In this document: piece after piece, positions 39,427-47,900 of the stretch
Position numbering within the stretch: the first letter of the stretch is position 1
How the letters are laid out: every line of letters starts with the position of its first letter
Assembly (NCBI RefSeq): GCF_004152845.1
Contig: NZ_SEON01000003.1
Location: 372,001-436,000 of the forward strand
DNA from: Sphingobium fuliginis
GTDB taxonomy: Bacteria > Pseudomonadota > Alphaproteobacteria > Sphingomonadales > Sphingomonadaceae
Direction of reading: 5' to 3'
Length of the DNA stretch: 64,000 nt
Notes under the pieces: generated by a model
Told to the model about the DNA's origin: nothing
Databases searched by the model: none
Seen by the model: the letters and a program-made list of their open reading frames with translations, nothing else
Translations under genes and position numbers: made by a program

Positions 39427-40812
39427 TTACCGCCCGCCGGTCTTCTGCACCGCGCCCTTATGCGCGCCGACATTGCTGCCGCCGCGACGGCGCCGGAAAT
39501 TCTTCTTTGCCGGCTTCGCAGCTTCGCCATCCGGCCGATGCGCCCGTTCGGTATTGCCGCGCTGCTGCTTCTGCTGGTCCTGATAGCGGCGTTGCCCGTC
39601 GGCGCGCCGCGTCTTCTGCTCCGGGGTCTGCTCCCGACCCTTGCGCTGCGGCGCGGCCTTGGGAAGATTGCGCACCACCTCGACGAAATTCTCCGGCAGC
39701 GGGACGACGTCCAGCTTCACCTTGGTCGTCCGCTCGATGGCCTTCAGATAAGGCCGCTCGTCGTCCGCCACGAAGCTGATCGCAACGCCCTCCGCCCCTG
39801 CCCGCGCCGTGCGGCCGATGCGGTGGACATATTGTTCCGGCACATTGGGCAGTTCGAAATTGATGACATGGCTGACGCCCGACACGTCGATGCCGCGCGC
39901 GGCGATGTCGGTCGCCACCAGCAGCTTCACATGGCCATGGCGGAAGGCCTGGAGCGCGGTGGTCCGCTGCGCCTGGCTCTTGTTGCCATGGATCGCCACG
40001 GCCTGGATGCCCGCGCCCTCCAGAAAGCGCACGACCCGGTCGGCGCCATGCTTGGTCCGGGTGAAGATCAGCGCGCGGTCGATGTCTTCCTTCTGGATCG
40101 TCAGGTTGAGCAGCGCCTGCTTCTCCATCTGGTTGACGAAGGTCGCCTGCTGCCGGACCCGCTCCGCCGTGGTCGACTGCGGCGCGACGCTCACCTTGAC
40201 CGGATCGTGCAGGAACTGGCTGGCCAGCGCCTCGATCTCGCCCGGCATGGTGGCGGAGAAGAAGAGGTTCTGCCGCTCCTTCGGCAGCAGCTTGGCGATG
40301 CGCTTCAACGGGTGGATGAAGCCCATGTCCATCATCTGGTCGGCTTCGTCGAGGACGAATATCTCGGTGTCCTTGATGGTGAAGGCGCGCTGGTCGATCA
40401 GGTCGAGCAGACGGCCCGGCGTCGCCACGACGATGTCGACGCCGCGCCCCAGCGCCCGGATCTGCCGGTTGATCGGCACGCCGCCGAACACCACCTCCAC
40501 GGACAGCTTCAGGAAGCGGCCATAGTCGCGGAAGCTCTGCGCGATCTGCGCGGCGAGTTCGCGCGTCGGCGACAGCACCAGCATGCGGCAGCCCTGGAGC
40601 GGCGTCGGCTTGGGATTGCGGGCGAAATGGTCAAGGCTGGGCAGCGCGAAGGCAGCGGTCTTGCCGGTGCCGGTCTGCGCGATGCCGCACAGGTCCTTGC
40701 CCTTCAGCAGCACGGGAATGGCCTGCGCCTGGATCGGCGTCGGCGAGGCATATTTCTTGGCGGCCAGCGCCTTCAGGATCGGCTCGGCAAGGCCAAGGTC
40801 GGTAAATTGCAT
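39427..40812 (-). CDS. rhlE: DEAD-box RNA helicase, RhlE type
   Basis: A 461-residue ATP-dependent RNA helicase. The Q motif lies in YASPTPIQAQAIP, motif I AQTGTGKT ends at Thr52, motif II is VLDEADQMMDMGF, motif III SAT is in FFSATMPGE, and motif VI is HRIGRTARAG. A basic C-terminal tail of about 80 residues (KNFRRRRGG and similar) is typical of RhlE. It remodels rRNA or mRNA structure, often needed in the cold. The start is the ATG at 40812 (MQFTDLGLAEP). The 5' gap of about 250 bases (40813-41061) holds nothing else that I can identify. Confidence 0.94.
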   Translation of the reverse strand: MQFTDLGLAEPILKALAAKKYASPTPIQAQAIPVLLKGKDLCGIAQTGTGKTAAFALPSLDHFARNPKPTPLQGCRMLVLSPTRELAAQIAQSFRDYGRFLKLSVEVVFGGVPINRQIRALGRGVDIVVATPGRLLDLIDQRAFTIKDTEIFVLDEADQMMDMGFIHPLKRIAKLLPKERQNLFFSATMPGEIEALASQFLHDPVKVSVAPQSTTAERVRQQATFVNQMEKQALLNLTIQKEDIDRALIFTRTKHGADRVVRFLEGAGIQAVAIHGNKSQAQRTTALQAFRHGHVKLLVATDIAARGIDVSGVSHVINFELPNVPEQYVHRIGRTARAGAEGVAISFVADDERPYLKAIERTTKVKLDVVPLPENFVEVVRNLPKAAPQRKGREQTPEQKTRRADGQRRYQDQQKQQRGNTERAHRPDGEAAKPAKKNFRRRRGGSNVGAHKGAVQKTGGR

Positions 40813-41061
40813 GGATGATAACTCACGAATGGGCCCCGGCGTCTTCCGGCAGGGCCGGGACGCAAGGCGGGTTACGAAACGACCCGCGTGAAAAGGGAAG
40901 CCTCAAAGCTTGGCGCAGACTTTCATTGGCCGGCCCCGATGCCCGTTCGGGCCGAAGCGATCACGCTGCCAATCGCTGGAAGGGGCGTGAAGCCCGCTGC
41001 TGCGTTGCAGCGCATATGGCGGGAATGGCGGGAAAAAGCAAGTGGCGGCGTTCGCCTCCCC

Positions 41062-41532
41062 CTACAACGTCACCTCCACATGCTTGCTCCGCATCTCTTC
41101 GCGCACGTCTCCGCCGAACATTTGCCGAAACATGCCGCCAAGCGACATGTCGGCACGCCAGATTTCCGCGCGGCCAAGATCGAAACGGAGCATCGTCAGA
41201 TGCGGGTCCTGCCGTCCGCCGGGATACCAGCTCGCCACATCATGGGTCCAGTACCGGTCGATCACCGCCGGGTCCGTCTCCTCGACCAGGGTGCCGTCGA
41301 TGCAGGCGAACAGGAAATGTCCCTTGCCTGCGAACTGGGCCATGGCCGGTCCGCCCCTGGCCAGCCGGTTCTCCCGCGTCGTATAGAACCAGAAGCAATG
41401 GTTCGCGCCGGGATCGAGCTGCGCCGTCATGGGCATACTGTGATCGGGCGACCCTCTCAACCCGACCATCAGGAACGGGCTTTGCGACAATTCCGTCCAG
41501 AAGCGATGGCGGATGTCGGCCTCATTGCTCAT
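41062..41532 (-). CDS. pyridoxamine 5'-phosphate oxidase-related FMN-binding protein (general stress type)
   Basis: A 156-residue split-barrel protein. It has SPFLMVGLRGSPDHSMPMTAQ and FWFYTTRENRLARGG, which match the FMN-binding general-stress-protein-26 group within the PNPOx superfamily, then the typical WYPGGRQDPHLTMLRFDLGRAEIW. It may bind FMN or F420-like cofactors; a reaction is not established for the group. It stands alone, divergent from nfuA by about 115 bases. Start: the ATG at 41532 (MSNEADIRHRF). Confidence 0.85.
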   Translation of the reverse strand: MSNEADIRHRFWTELSQSPFLMVGLRGSPDHSMPMTAQLDPGANHCFWFYTTRENRLARGGPAMAQFAGKGHFLFACIDGTLVEETDPAVIDRYWTHDVASWYPGGRQDPHLTMLRFDLGRAEIWRADMSLGGMFRQMFGGDVREEMRSKHVEVTL

Positions 41533-41646
41533 CTTCTCTCTCCCTTCGATCTCAGGCGGGACTCAATCGACGGCGCCAAGCGATTTGCGGGAGTCAATTT
41601 AGCACGAAAGCTTGATCTTGCGCAGTCTTCTCTCCACATAGCGCGC

Positions 41647-42219
41647 ATGTTGATCGAGACCGAAGCGACGCCCAATCCGGCAACCGTCAAGTTCATTCCC
41701 GGCCGCGTGGTCATGGGCATGGGCACCCGCGATTTCGCCACACCGGAAGAAGCGGAGGCTTCGCCGCTGGCCGATGCGCTGTTCGGCCTGGGCGACGTGA
41801 CGGGGGTCTTTTTCGGCGGGGACTTCATTTCCGTCACCATCGCGCCCGGCGCACAGTGGAGCGATGTGAAGCCGGACATCCTTTCGATCCTGCTCGAACA
41901 TTTTTCCGCCAACATGCCGCTGTTCGCGCCCGGCTCGGCAGGCGAAATCTTTGTTCCCGAGGAGGAGGAATTTGCGGACGATCCGGAAGATGAGGAGATC
42001 ATCGCCCAGATTCGCGAGCTGATCGACACCCGTGTCCGGCCGGCCGTGGCCAATGACGGCGGCGACATCATCTATCGCGGCTTCGACAAGGGAACCGTCT
42101 ATCTGCGCATGCAGGGCGCCTGTTCCGGCTGCCCCTCCTCCACGGCGACGCTGAAGAACGGGATCGAACAACTGCTCAAACATTATGTGCCCGAAGTGAC
42201 GGAGGTCCGCGCCGTCTGA
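41647..42219 (+). CDS. nfuA: Fe-S cluster carrier protein, NifU-like (NfuA/Nfu type)
   Basis: A 190-residue Nfu scaffold. The N-terminal Nfu_N domain begins MLIETEATPNPATVKFIPGR, the form found in alphaproteobacteria and mitochondria (NFU1). The C-terminal NifU domain has the cluster-binding Cys159 and Cys162 in GACSGCPSS. As a dimer it carries a 4Fe-4S cluster to targets such as lipoyl synthase or aconitase. The start is the ATG at 41647; the open frame upstream is longer but shows no family sequence. It opens the nfuA-tsaB-rimI run; the Fe-S methylthiotransferase MiaB encoded nearby is a plausible client. Confidence 0.94.
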   Translation: MLIETEATPNPATVKFIPGRVVMGMGTRDFATPEEAEASPLADALFGLGDVTGVFFGGDFISVTIAPGAQWSDVKPDILSILLEHFSANMPLFAPGSAGEIFVPEEEEFADDPEDEEIIAQIRELIDTRVRPAVANDGGDIIYRGFDKGTVYLRMQGACSGCPSSTATLKNGIEQLLKHYVPEVTEVRAV

Positions 42220-42319
42220 GCGGCGAAACAGTTGGCCGGGAACAATTGGCAAACCCGTGCCGATCGATTAACCGCAGAGCCGGGCATCGCATCGGGCGAG
42301 CGGTCAACAGGGGTTTTCT

Positions 42320-42949
42320 TTGCGCATATTGGTCATCGACACCGCGACACAGGCGCTGTCCGTGGCGCTGCTCGATGACGGAGCGCCCCTGGGCCATTTT
42401 CATGAAATCGTCGGGCGTGGCCATGCCGAAGCGCTGCTGCCCGCCATCGCTGCCCTGCCCGACGGCGGCCGGGCCGATGCGATCGCCGTCGATGTCGGCC
42501 CCGGCAGCTTCACCGGCGTGCGCATCGGGATCGCCGCCGCGCGGGCGCTGGCGCTGGCCTGGAACATTCCGCTGCATGGCTATGGCGCGCTCGCCATGAT
42601 CGCGGCCAGGGCGGCGGCAGGGGATCATAAGGACGAGACCCTGGCCGTCACCATTACCGGCGGTCATGGCGAGTTGTTCTGGCAGGCCTTCTCCACTGAC
42701 GGGCTTGCGCCCCTCGGCCCGCCCGCCTCCACGCCGATTGCCGAACTGGCGAAGCAATTGACGCAGCCCACGCTCTACGGCACCGGCGCCGAAGCGCTGG
42801 TGACGGCGCGCGGCCATGGCACAGCGGTGAGCCTGTATCCCGATGCCGCGGACTATCCGCTGGTCGCCGGGCTCCCGCCGCTCCCCCCCTCCCCCCTTTA
42901 TTGCCGTGGCGCGGATGCGCGTCCGATGGCGGAACGGGCAGCGTCATGA
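42320..42949 (+). CDS. tsaB: tRNA threonylcarbamoyladenosine biosynthesis protein TsaB
   Basis: A 209-residue TsaB (YeaZ). It begins MRILVIDTATQALSVAL and has GPGSFTGVRIGIAAARALA, the family signature. It has the ASKHA fold but acts as the scaffold for TsaD in making t6A37 of tRNAs reading ANN codons. The start codon is TTG at 42320; no ATG or GTG fits before the conserved sequence. aggggtttt lies upstream as a modest ribosome binding site. rimI overlaps by 4 bases (ATGA), the standard tsaB-rimI pair. Confidence 0.93.
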   Translation: MRILVIDTATQALSVALLDDGAPLGHFHEIVGRGHAEALLPAIAALPDGGRADAIAVDVGPGSFTGVRIGIAAARALALAWNIPLHGYGALAMIAARAAAGDHKDETLAVTITGGHGELFWQAFSTDGLAPLGPPASTPIAELAKQLTQPTLYGTGAEALVTARGHGTAVSLYPDAADYPLVAGLPPLPPSPLYCRGADARPMAERAAS

Positions 42950-43425
42950 CGCCGGGCCTGACGCTCCAGACCTATGAGGATGGCGAACGCAACGCGATGA
43001 GCGATGCCATGGACGTCATGGTGCGCGCCTTCGACCCGGCCTTTGGCGAAGCATGGACATTGCCGCAGCTCGCCGGGGTGATGACCATGCCGGGAACCTG
43101 GCTCACCATCGCCCGGATCGACGCCGCGCCGGTCGGCTTCGCGCTGGTCCGTTCCGTGCTTGACGAATGCGAATTGCTGCTGTTGGCCGTCAGCCCGCTC
43201 TGGCGCGGGAGGGGCATTGGCGAGGACCTGCTGCTCGACAGCCTCAGGACGGCGCGCAAGCGGGGCATTACGTCGATGAATCTGGAAGTTCGTGCGTCGA
43301 ATACGGCAATAAGGCTATATGAAAAAGCCGGGTTCGAATATGTACACCGCCGTCCCGGTTACTATCGCGGCAACGATGGACAACTTCACGACGCGCTAAG
43401 CTTTCGTATCGACATGCTTAGATGA
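42946..43425 (+). CDS. rimI: GNAT N-acetyltransferase, RimI-like
   Basis: A 159-residue acetyltransferase. The acetyl-CoA-binding motif A is VSPLWRGRGIGEDLLLDSL (Q/R-x-x-G-x-G/A), followed by LEVRASNTAIRLYEKAGFE, the RimI hallmark, and a tyrosine-rich C-terminus (RPGYYRG). RimI acetylates the N-terminal alanine of ribosomal protein S18 in E. coli. The ATG at 42946 overlaps the tsaB stop, so the two are translationally coupled. The N-terminus (MTPGLTLQTYEDGERNAM) is slightly long for RimI. Confidence 0.88.
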   Translation: MTPGLTLQTYEDGERNAMSDAMDVMVRAFDPAFGEAWTLPQLAGVMTMPGTWLTIARIDAAPVGFALVRSVLDECELLLLAVSPLWRGRGIGEDLLLDSLRTARKRGITSMNLEVRASNTAIRLYEKAGFEYVHRRPGYYRGNDGQLHDALSFRIDMLR

Positions 43426-43537
43426 TTTAAATCCGCCCTTGCAAAACAGAAACCATCGGTATAGCTGACCCATACCGCTCCTGAAATGATTTTCCTCGGG
43501 CGGGTCGCGCAACCAATAGCCTTCGCAGGGAAAAGAA

Positions 43538-43963
43538 ATGGAAACTGAATCAGCGCAGAGCGAACTGCTCATTACTTTGACGTCGGATATTGTCGCGGCC
43601 CATGTCTCGAACAACAGCGTTGCCGTCTCTGACGTATCTACCCTGATCCAGAATGTGCACGCCGCGCTTTCCGGTCTGGCCACTCCCGCCGCCGCGCCGG
43701 AGGTGAAGCCCGAACCCGCCGTCTCGGTCCGCTCGTCGATCAAGCCCGACTACATCATCTGCCTGGAAGACGGCAAGAAGCTGAAGATGCTGAAGCGCCA
43801 CCTGATGACTCATTATCAGATGACGCCCGAAGATTATCGCGCCAAATGGGGCCTGCCGGCCGATTATCCGATGGTCGCGCCCAACTATGCCGAACAGCGC
43901 CGCAGCCTGGCCAAGAAGATCGGCCTCGGCACCAAGCGCCGTCGCGTCCGCGCTCCCAAATAA
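43538..43963 (+). CDS. MucR/Ros family zinc-finger transcriptional regulator
   Basis: A 141-residue Ros/MucR protein. The zinc finger is in DYIICLEDGKKLKMLKRHL and MTHY. The second classical Cys is replaced by Asp (C-L-E-D), giving the C-D-H-H ligand set known for MucR of Brucella. The C-terminal basic arm is RRSLAKKIGLGTKRRRVRAP. The N-terminal third (residues 1-60) probably drives oligomerisation. It is a global H-NS-like silencer of surface polysaccharide, motility and cell-cycle genes in alphaproteobacteria. A terminator follows; fur is downstream. Start: the ATG at 43538 after gggaaaag. Confidence 0.92.
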   Translation: METESAQSELLITLTSDIVAAHVSNNSVAVSDVSTLIQNVHAALSGLATPAAAPEVKPEPAVSVRSSIKPDYIICLEDGKKLKMLKRHLMTHYQMTPEDYRAKWGLPADYPMVAPNYAEQRRSLAKKIGLGTKRRRVRAPK

Positions 43964-43992
43964 CAGCGCAAACCGCAGGCAAACGCCCATGC

Positions 43993-44022
43993 AAGGGGTG
44001 CGCGTATCGCGCGCCCCTTTTA
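43993..44022 (+). terminator. terminator after the mucR-like gene
   Basis: Stem AAGGGGTGCGCG / CGCGCGCCCCTT (one mismatch) around TAT, followed by TT, 30 bases after the stop. Confidence 0.8.
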
Positions 44023-44086
44023 TACTAGGACGAAAGCCGCTAGGCTCTTTTCCGAACTTACGCACATTCCAGCCAAGTGAGCCTGC

Positions 44087-44509
44087 ATGAACCGCAAGAT
44101 CGACGTCGAAGCCCTTTGCCATGAAAAGGGCCTGCGCATCACCGAACAGCGCCGCGTCATCGCCCAGGTGCTGAGCGACGCCACGGATCACCCGGATGTG
44201 GAGGAACTGCACAGGCGCTCCGCTGCCATCGATCCGGGCATTTCCATCGCCACCGTGTACCGCACGGTCCGCCTCTTCGAGGAGGCGGGCATATTGGATC
44301 GTCACGATTTCGGTGACGGCCGCGCCCGATATGAGGCGGCGCCCGAATCCCATCACGACCATCTGATCGATGTCGAGACGGGCAATGTCATCGAATTCGT
44401 CGATCCCGAACTGGAGCAGCTTCAGAAGCAGATCGCGGAAAAGCTTGGCTTCCGCCTGGTCGACCACCGGATGGAACTTTACGGCGTCGCGCTCGACCGC
44501 AAGAGCTGA
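44087..44509 (+). CDS. fur: Fur family transcriptional regulator
   Basis: A 140-residue Fur protein. The winged helix includes GLRITEQRRVIAQVL and ISIATVYRTVRLFEEAGIL. The metal-sensing region has ESHHDHLIDVETG. The C-terminal CxxC pairs of zinc-structural Fur proteins are absent, which is common for alphaproteobacterial Fur/Mur. It may sense iron or manganese; I cannot separate Fur from Mur by sequence alone. plsC starts within 7-30 bases downstream, so this is likely a run of co-transcribed genes. Start: the ATG at 44087. Confidence 0.9.
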   Translation: MNRKIDVEALCHEKGLRITEQRRVIAQVLSDATDHPDVEELHRRSAAIDPGISIATVYRTVRLFEEAGILDRHDFGDGRARYEAAPESHHDHLIDVETGNVIEFVDPELEQLQKQIAEKLGFRLVDHRMELYGVALDRKS

Positions 44510-44515
44510 GACAGC

Positions 44516-45274
44516 TTGGCCGCACTTCGACGCTTCATGCGCCTGACGGCTTTGGCCGCCAGCCTGCTGCTCTGCCTCATCCCGCATCTGCTCTGGCGCG
44601 CGGCCCGGCGCCGGTCGCCCTGGCCGCCGCGTTTTCTGGCGCTGGCGGCGCGTTCCGTCGGCGCCCGGGTGCGGATCGACGGCCATCCCTTTCAAGGGGA
44701 CAGCTTCATCATCGCCAATCATGTCAGTTGGGTGGACATATTGGCGCTGGGCGGTGCGACGGGTGCGGCCTTCGTCGCGCATGACGGCATCGCGCGCTGG
44801 CCCGTCATCGGCTGGCTGGCCGCGCAGAACAATACGCTCTTCGTCGCCCGCGAGCGCCGCGGCGCGCTCTCTTCGCAACTCGACGCCTTGCGCGCCGCGC
44901 TGGCGGGGCATCAGCCGGTGGCGCTTTTCCCGGAGGGCACCACCAGCGACGGCACCGGCCTCCTGCCGTTCAAGCCATCCCTGCTCTCGGTCCTGCTGCC
45001 TCCTCCGCGCTCGGTGCGGATTCAGCCTGTCCATATCGACTATGGTCCGGCCACCGCCGAAATCAGCTGGCACAGTGACGAGCCGGCGGGTGCGAACGTC
45101 AGGAGGTTGCTGGAACGCAAGGGCAGGCTGGAGGTCACCCTGCGCTTTCTGGAACCGTTCGATCCGGCAATCTGCCCTGATCGCAAGGCCTTGGCCGCGA
45201 CGGCCCGCGAAAGAATAGCCGCGAGCATCGTCGCGCACCTGCCGCCTTTTACTTGCGGCGCACCCCTTGTATAG
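44516..45274 (+). CDS. plsC: 1-acyl-sn-glycerol-3-phosphate acyltransferase
   Basis: A 252-residue LPAT family protein. The catalytic NHX4D motif is ANHVSWVDILA, and the second block is LFPEGTTSDGTGLLPFKPSLL. An N-terminal hydrophobic segment lies at about residues 9-25 (LTALAASLLLCLIPHLL). It adds the second acyl chain to lysophosphatidic acid at the inner membrane. The first possible start is TTG at 44516, 7 bases after fur; an ATG at 44537 (MRLTALAASLL) gives 245 residues and fits the family as well. Neither has a strong ribosome binding site, which suggests coupling to fur translation. miaB follows 9 bases downstream. Confidence 0.9.
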   Translation: MAALRRFMRLTALAASLLLCLIPHLLWRAARRRSPWPPRFLALAARSVGARVRIDGHPFQGDSFIIANHVSWVDILALGGATGAAFVAHDGIARWPVIGWLAAQNNTLFVARERRGALSSQLDALRAALAGHQPVALFPEGTTSDGTGLLPFKPSLLSVLLPPPRSVRIQPVHIDYGPATAEISWHSDEPAGANVRRLLERKGRLEVTLRFLEPFDPAICPDRKALAATARERIAASIVAHLPPFTCGAPLV

Positions 45275-45283
45275 CTGGACCGC

Positions 45284-46633
45284 ATGAATCGGTACGACGC
45301 CCAAAAGACTCCAGCGACCTTCCACGTCAAATCCTTCGGCTGCCAGATGAACGTCTATGATGGCGAGCGCATGGCCGAAATGCTGGGCGAGCGCGGCATG
45401 ACCGCCGCGGCCGACGGCGCCGAGGCGGATCTGGTCATCCTCAACACCTGCCACATCCGCGAAAAGGCGGTGGACAAGGTCTATTCCGACATCGGCCGCA
45501 TGACCCGCGAGGACGGCAGCCGCCCGATGATCGCGGTCGCCGGCTGCGTGGCTCAGGCGGAGGGCGGCGAAATCCAGCGGCGCGCCCGCAATGTCGACAT
45601 CGTCGTCGGCCCACAGGCCTATCACCGCCTGCCCGACCTGATCGACAAGGCGGGCCGTGGCGAACAGGCCGTCGACACGGACATGCCGCTGGCGTCGAAG
45701 TTCGGCGCGCTTCCCGCGCGCACGAAGCAGGCGCGCCCCACCGCCTTCCTGACGATCATGGAAGGCTGCGACAAATTCTGCACCTATTGCGTGGTCCCCT
45801 ATACACGCGGCGCGGAAATCAGCCGCAGTTGGTCCGCGATCCTGGACGAGGCGAAGGCGCTGGTCGACGGCGGCGTGCGGGAGATCACCCTGCTCGGCCA
45901 GAACGTCAATGCCTGGACCGGCGAGGACGACAGGGGCCGGACGCAGGGCATGGACGGGCTGGTCCGCGAACTGGCGAAGATCGACGCCCTCAAGCGCATC
46001 CGCTACACCACCAGCCATCCCAACGACATGAGCGACGGGCTGATCGCGGCCCATGGCGACGAACCCAAGCTGATGCCCTTCCTCCACCTGCCGGTGCAGT
46101 CGGGGAACGACCGCGTGCTGAAGGCGATGAACCGAAGCCATGACGCCGACAGCTATCTGCGCATCATCGAACGCGTGCGCGAAGCCCGACCGGACATCGC
46201 GCTCTCCGGCGACTTCATCGTGGGCTTCCCCGGTGAGACCGACGCCGAGTTCGAGGATACGCTGAAGATCGTGGAGCAGGTCCGCTACGCCCAATGCTAC
46301 AGCTTCAAATATAGTTCGCGCCCCGGCACGCCCGCCGCCGACATGGACGGACAGATCCCCGCGGAGGTCATGGACGAACGGCTCGCCCGCCTGCAGGCGC
46401 TGATCAACCGCCATCAGGTGGAATTCAACGCGGCCACCGTCGGCCGCCGCACCGGCATCCTGCTGGAGCGCAAGGGCCGCCATCCCGGCCAGCTCATCGG
46501 CAAGACGCCCTGGCTTCAGTCCGTCCACGTCACCGCGCCGGAACTTTCCATCGGGGACATGGTAGAAGTCGATATCATCAGCGCCGGCCCGAACAGTCTG
46601 GCCGGACAACCCAGCAGGAGGAAGGCCGCTTGA
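45284..46633 (+). CDS. miaB: tRNA-2-methylthio-N6-isopentenyladenosine synthase (methylthiotransferase)
   Basis: A 449-residue radical-SAM methylthiotransferase. The N-terminal UPF0004 domain binds the auxiliary Fe-S cluster through Cys20, Cys56 and Cys88 (FGCQMNVYD, NTCHIREKA, AGCVAQAEG). The radical-SAM cluster is Cys162-x3-Cys166-x2-Cys169 in EGCDKFCTYC. A TRAM domain closes the protein (IGKTPWLQSVHV). It converts i6A37 to ms2i6A37 in tRNAs reading UNN codons. Start: the ATG at 45284. It is followed by a row of hairpins, then phoH. Confidence 0.97.
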   Translation: MNRYDAQKTPATFHVKSFGCQMNVYDGERMAEMLGERGMTAAADGAEADLVILNTCHIREKAVDKVYSDIGRMTREDGSRPMIAVAGCVAQAEGGEIQRRARNVDIVVGPQAYHRLPDLIDKAGRGEQAVDTDMPLASKFGALPARTKQARPTAFLTIMEGCDKFCTYCVVPYTRGAEISRSWSAILDEAKALVDGGVREITLLGQNVNAWTGEDDRGRTQGMDGLVRELAKIDALKRIRYTTSHPNDMSDGLIAAHGDEPKLMPFLHLPVQSGNDRVLKAMNRSHDADSYLRIIERVREARPDIALSGDFIVGFPGETDAEFEDTLKIVEQVRYAQCYSFKYSSRPGTPAADMDGQIPAEVMDERLARLQALINRHQVEFNAATVGRRTGILLERKGRHPGQLIGKTPWLQSVHVTAPELSIGDMVEVDIISAGPNSLAGQPSRRKAA

Positions 46634-46646
46634 ACCTAATCACAGT

Positions 46647-46728
46647 CGTTCCCGTGGCAACGGGAACCCATCTCCAGCCCTGTCCACCAGGCTCAAACGA
46701 CAGGAGATGGATACTCGCCCGCGCGAGT
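46647..46728. repeat. row of three intergenic hairpins between miaB and phoH
   Basis: GTTCCCGT-GGCA-ACGGGAAC (46647-46666), then CATCTCC (46668-46674) paired with GGAGATG (46703-46709), then ACTCGC / GCGAGT (46713-46728). The first two resemble the sphingomonad repeat of the form ttcccg...cgggaacccatctcc. No T-run, so read-through to phoH is likely. Confidence 0.6.
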
Positions 46729-46755
46729 GTGACTGACGAACAGGGAGGCTGCTGA

Positions 46756-47760
46756 ATGTCCAAGAAACCCAATCATAACCACCGCACCGAGGTCGCAGAA
46801 CGCGCCCGGCTGGAAGTCACTTTCGACCGTCCGCACCTGCTGGGCGCGCTGTTCGGCCAATATGACCAGAATCTGGTGGCCATCGAAAACCGCCTGGGCG
46901 TCTATATCGCGGCGCGCGGCAACAAGCTCCAGATCGAGGGAGACGCCGAGGCGGCCGCCCGCGCGCGCGATGTCATGACAGGCCTCTACAACCGTATCGT
47001 CGCCGGCCAGGAAATCGATGCCGGCGCGGTGGAGGCGGTGATCGCCATGTCCGCGGAGCCCACGCTGGACGGCATCATCCGCCATGACGTGGCCGAACCG
47101 CCCAAGGTCATGATCCGCACGCGCAAGAAGACCATCGTCCCGCGTTCCGCAACGCAGGTGACCTATATGGCGGCGCTCACCCGCAACGACATCATCTTCG
47201 CGCTGGGCCCGGCGGGCACCGGCAAGACCTACCTCGCCGTCGCGCAGGCCGTGAGCCAGCTCATCACCGGCAGCGTCGACCGCCTGATCCTCTCCCGCCC
47301 CGCCGTGGAAGCGGGCGAGCGCCTTGGCTTCCTGCCCGGCGACATGAAGGAGAAGGTCGACCCCTATCTCCGCCCGATCTACGACGCGCTCTACGACACG
47401 CTCCCCGCAGAGCAGGTCGAACGCCGCATCGCGTCGGGGGAGATCGAGATCGCCCCCCTCGCCTTCATGCGCGGCCGCACCCTGTCCAACGCGTTCATCG
47501 TGCTGGACGAAGCGCAGAACACCACCGTCGCCCAGATGAAGATGTTCCTGACCCGCTTCGGTGAAGGCAGCCGCATGGTCATCTGTGGCGACCCGCGTCA
47601 GGTGGATCTGCCGCAACCGGGCATTTCCGGTCTGGCGGACGCCGTCGCGCGGCTGGAGGGGGTGGAGGGCATCTCCGTCGTGCCCTTCGGCATCAGCGAC
47701 GTGGTGCGTCACCCGGTCGTGGGCCGCATCGTCCAGGCTTATGAGGGCCCGGATGCCTGA
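46756..47760 (+). CDS. phoH: PhoH-like ATPase (YbeZ)
   Basis: A 334-residue PhoH family NTPase. An N-terminal KH-like segment precedes the PhoH domain. Walker A is GPAGTGKTYLAV (Lys157), and Walker B lies in AFIVLDEAQNTT, followed by QMKMFLTRFGEGSRMVI and CGDPRQVDLP. The YbeZ type works with the endonuclease YbeY in rRNA processing and RNA quality control, matching its place directly before ybeY. The symbol follows the domain name; ybeZ is the more exact E. coli counterpart. Start: the ATG at 46756 after gggaggctgctga. Confidence 0.94.
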   Translation: MSKKPNHNHRTEVAERARLEVTFDRPHLLGALFGQYDQNLVAIENRLGVYIAARGNKLQIEGDAEAAARARDVMTGLYNRIVAGQEIDAGAVEAVIAMSAEPTLDGIIRHDVAEPPKVMIRTRKKTIVPRSATQVTYMAALTRNDIIFALGPAGTGKTYLAVAQAVSQLITGSVDRLILSRPAVEAGERLGFLPGDMKEKVDPYLRPIYDALYDTLPAEQVERRIASGEIEIAPLAFMRGRTLSNAFIVLDEAQNTTVAQMKMFLTRFGEGSRMVICGDPRQVDLPQPGISGLADAVARLEGVEGISVVPFGISDVVRHPVVGRIVQAYEGPDA

Positions 47761-47780
47761 GATGCACGCCCGGCACCCGG

Positions 47781-47845
47781 TCGTTTCGAGCCCTTCGACC
47801 GCCTGCCAAGGCAGGCGTCCGGGACAGCCCAGGGTCGAGGAACGA
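47781..47845. repeat. intergenic palindrome between phoH and ybeY
   Basis: The outer arms TCGTT / AACGA and partial CTTCGACC / GGGTCGAG matches enclose a perfect inner hairpin GCCTGCC-AA-GGCAGGC (47801-47816). A fragment that looks related, gggttcaggacaggctt, occurs at 48451-48467 before corC. The layout resembles the common TTCGAGCCCTTCGAC-type repeat. Confidence 0.6.
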
Positions 47846-47900
47846 CATTTCGACCTTCACCATGTCTCGACTACCCCCGGCGCGAACGGAAACCGTCATA

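Noticed and set aside
43550..46609. 1019-codon open frame on the minus strand
   Set aside because: Runs antisense through mucR, fur, plsC and miaB, all of which carry intact family motifs.
46647..46728. CRISPR-like repeat array
   Set aside because: The three hairpins differ in sequence, have no regular spacers and no cas genes; no CRISPR array was seen anywhere in the window.
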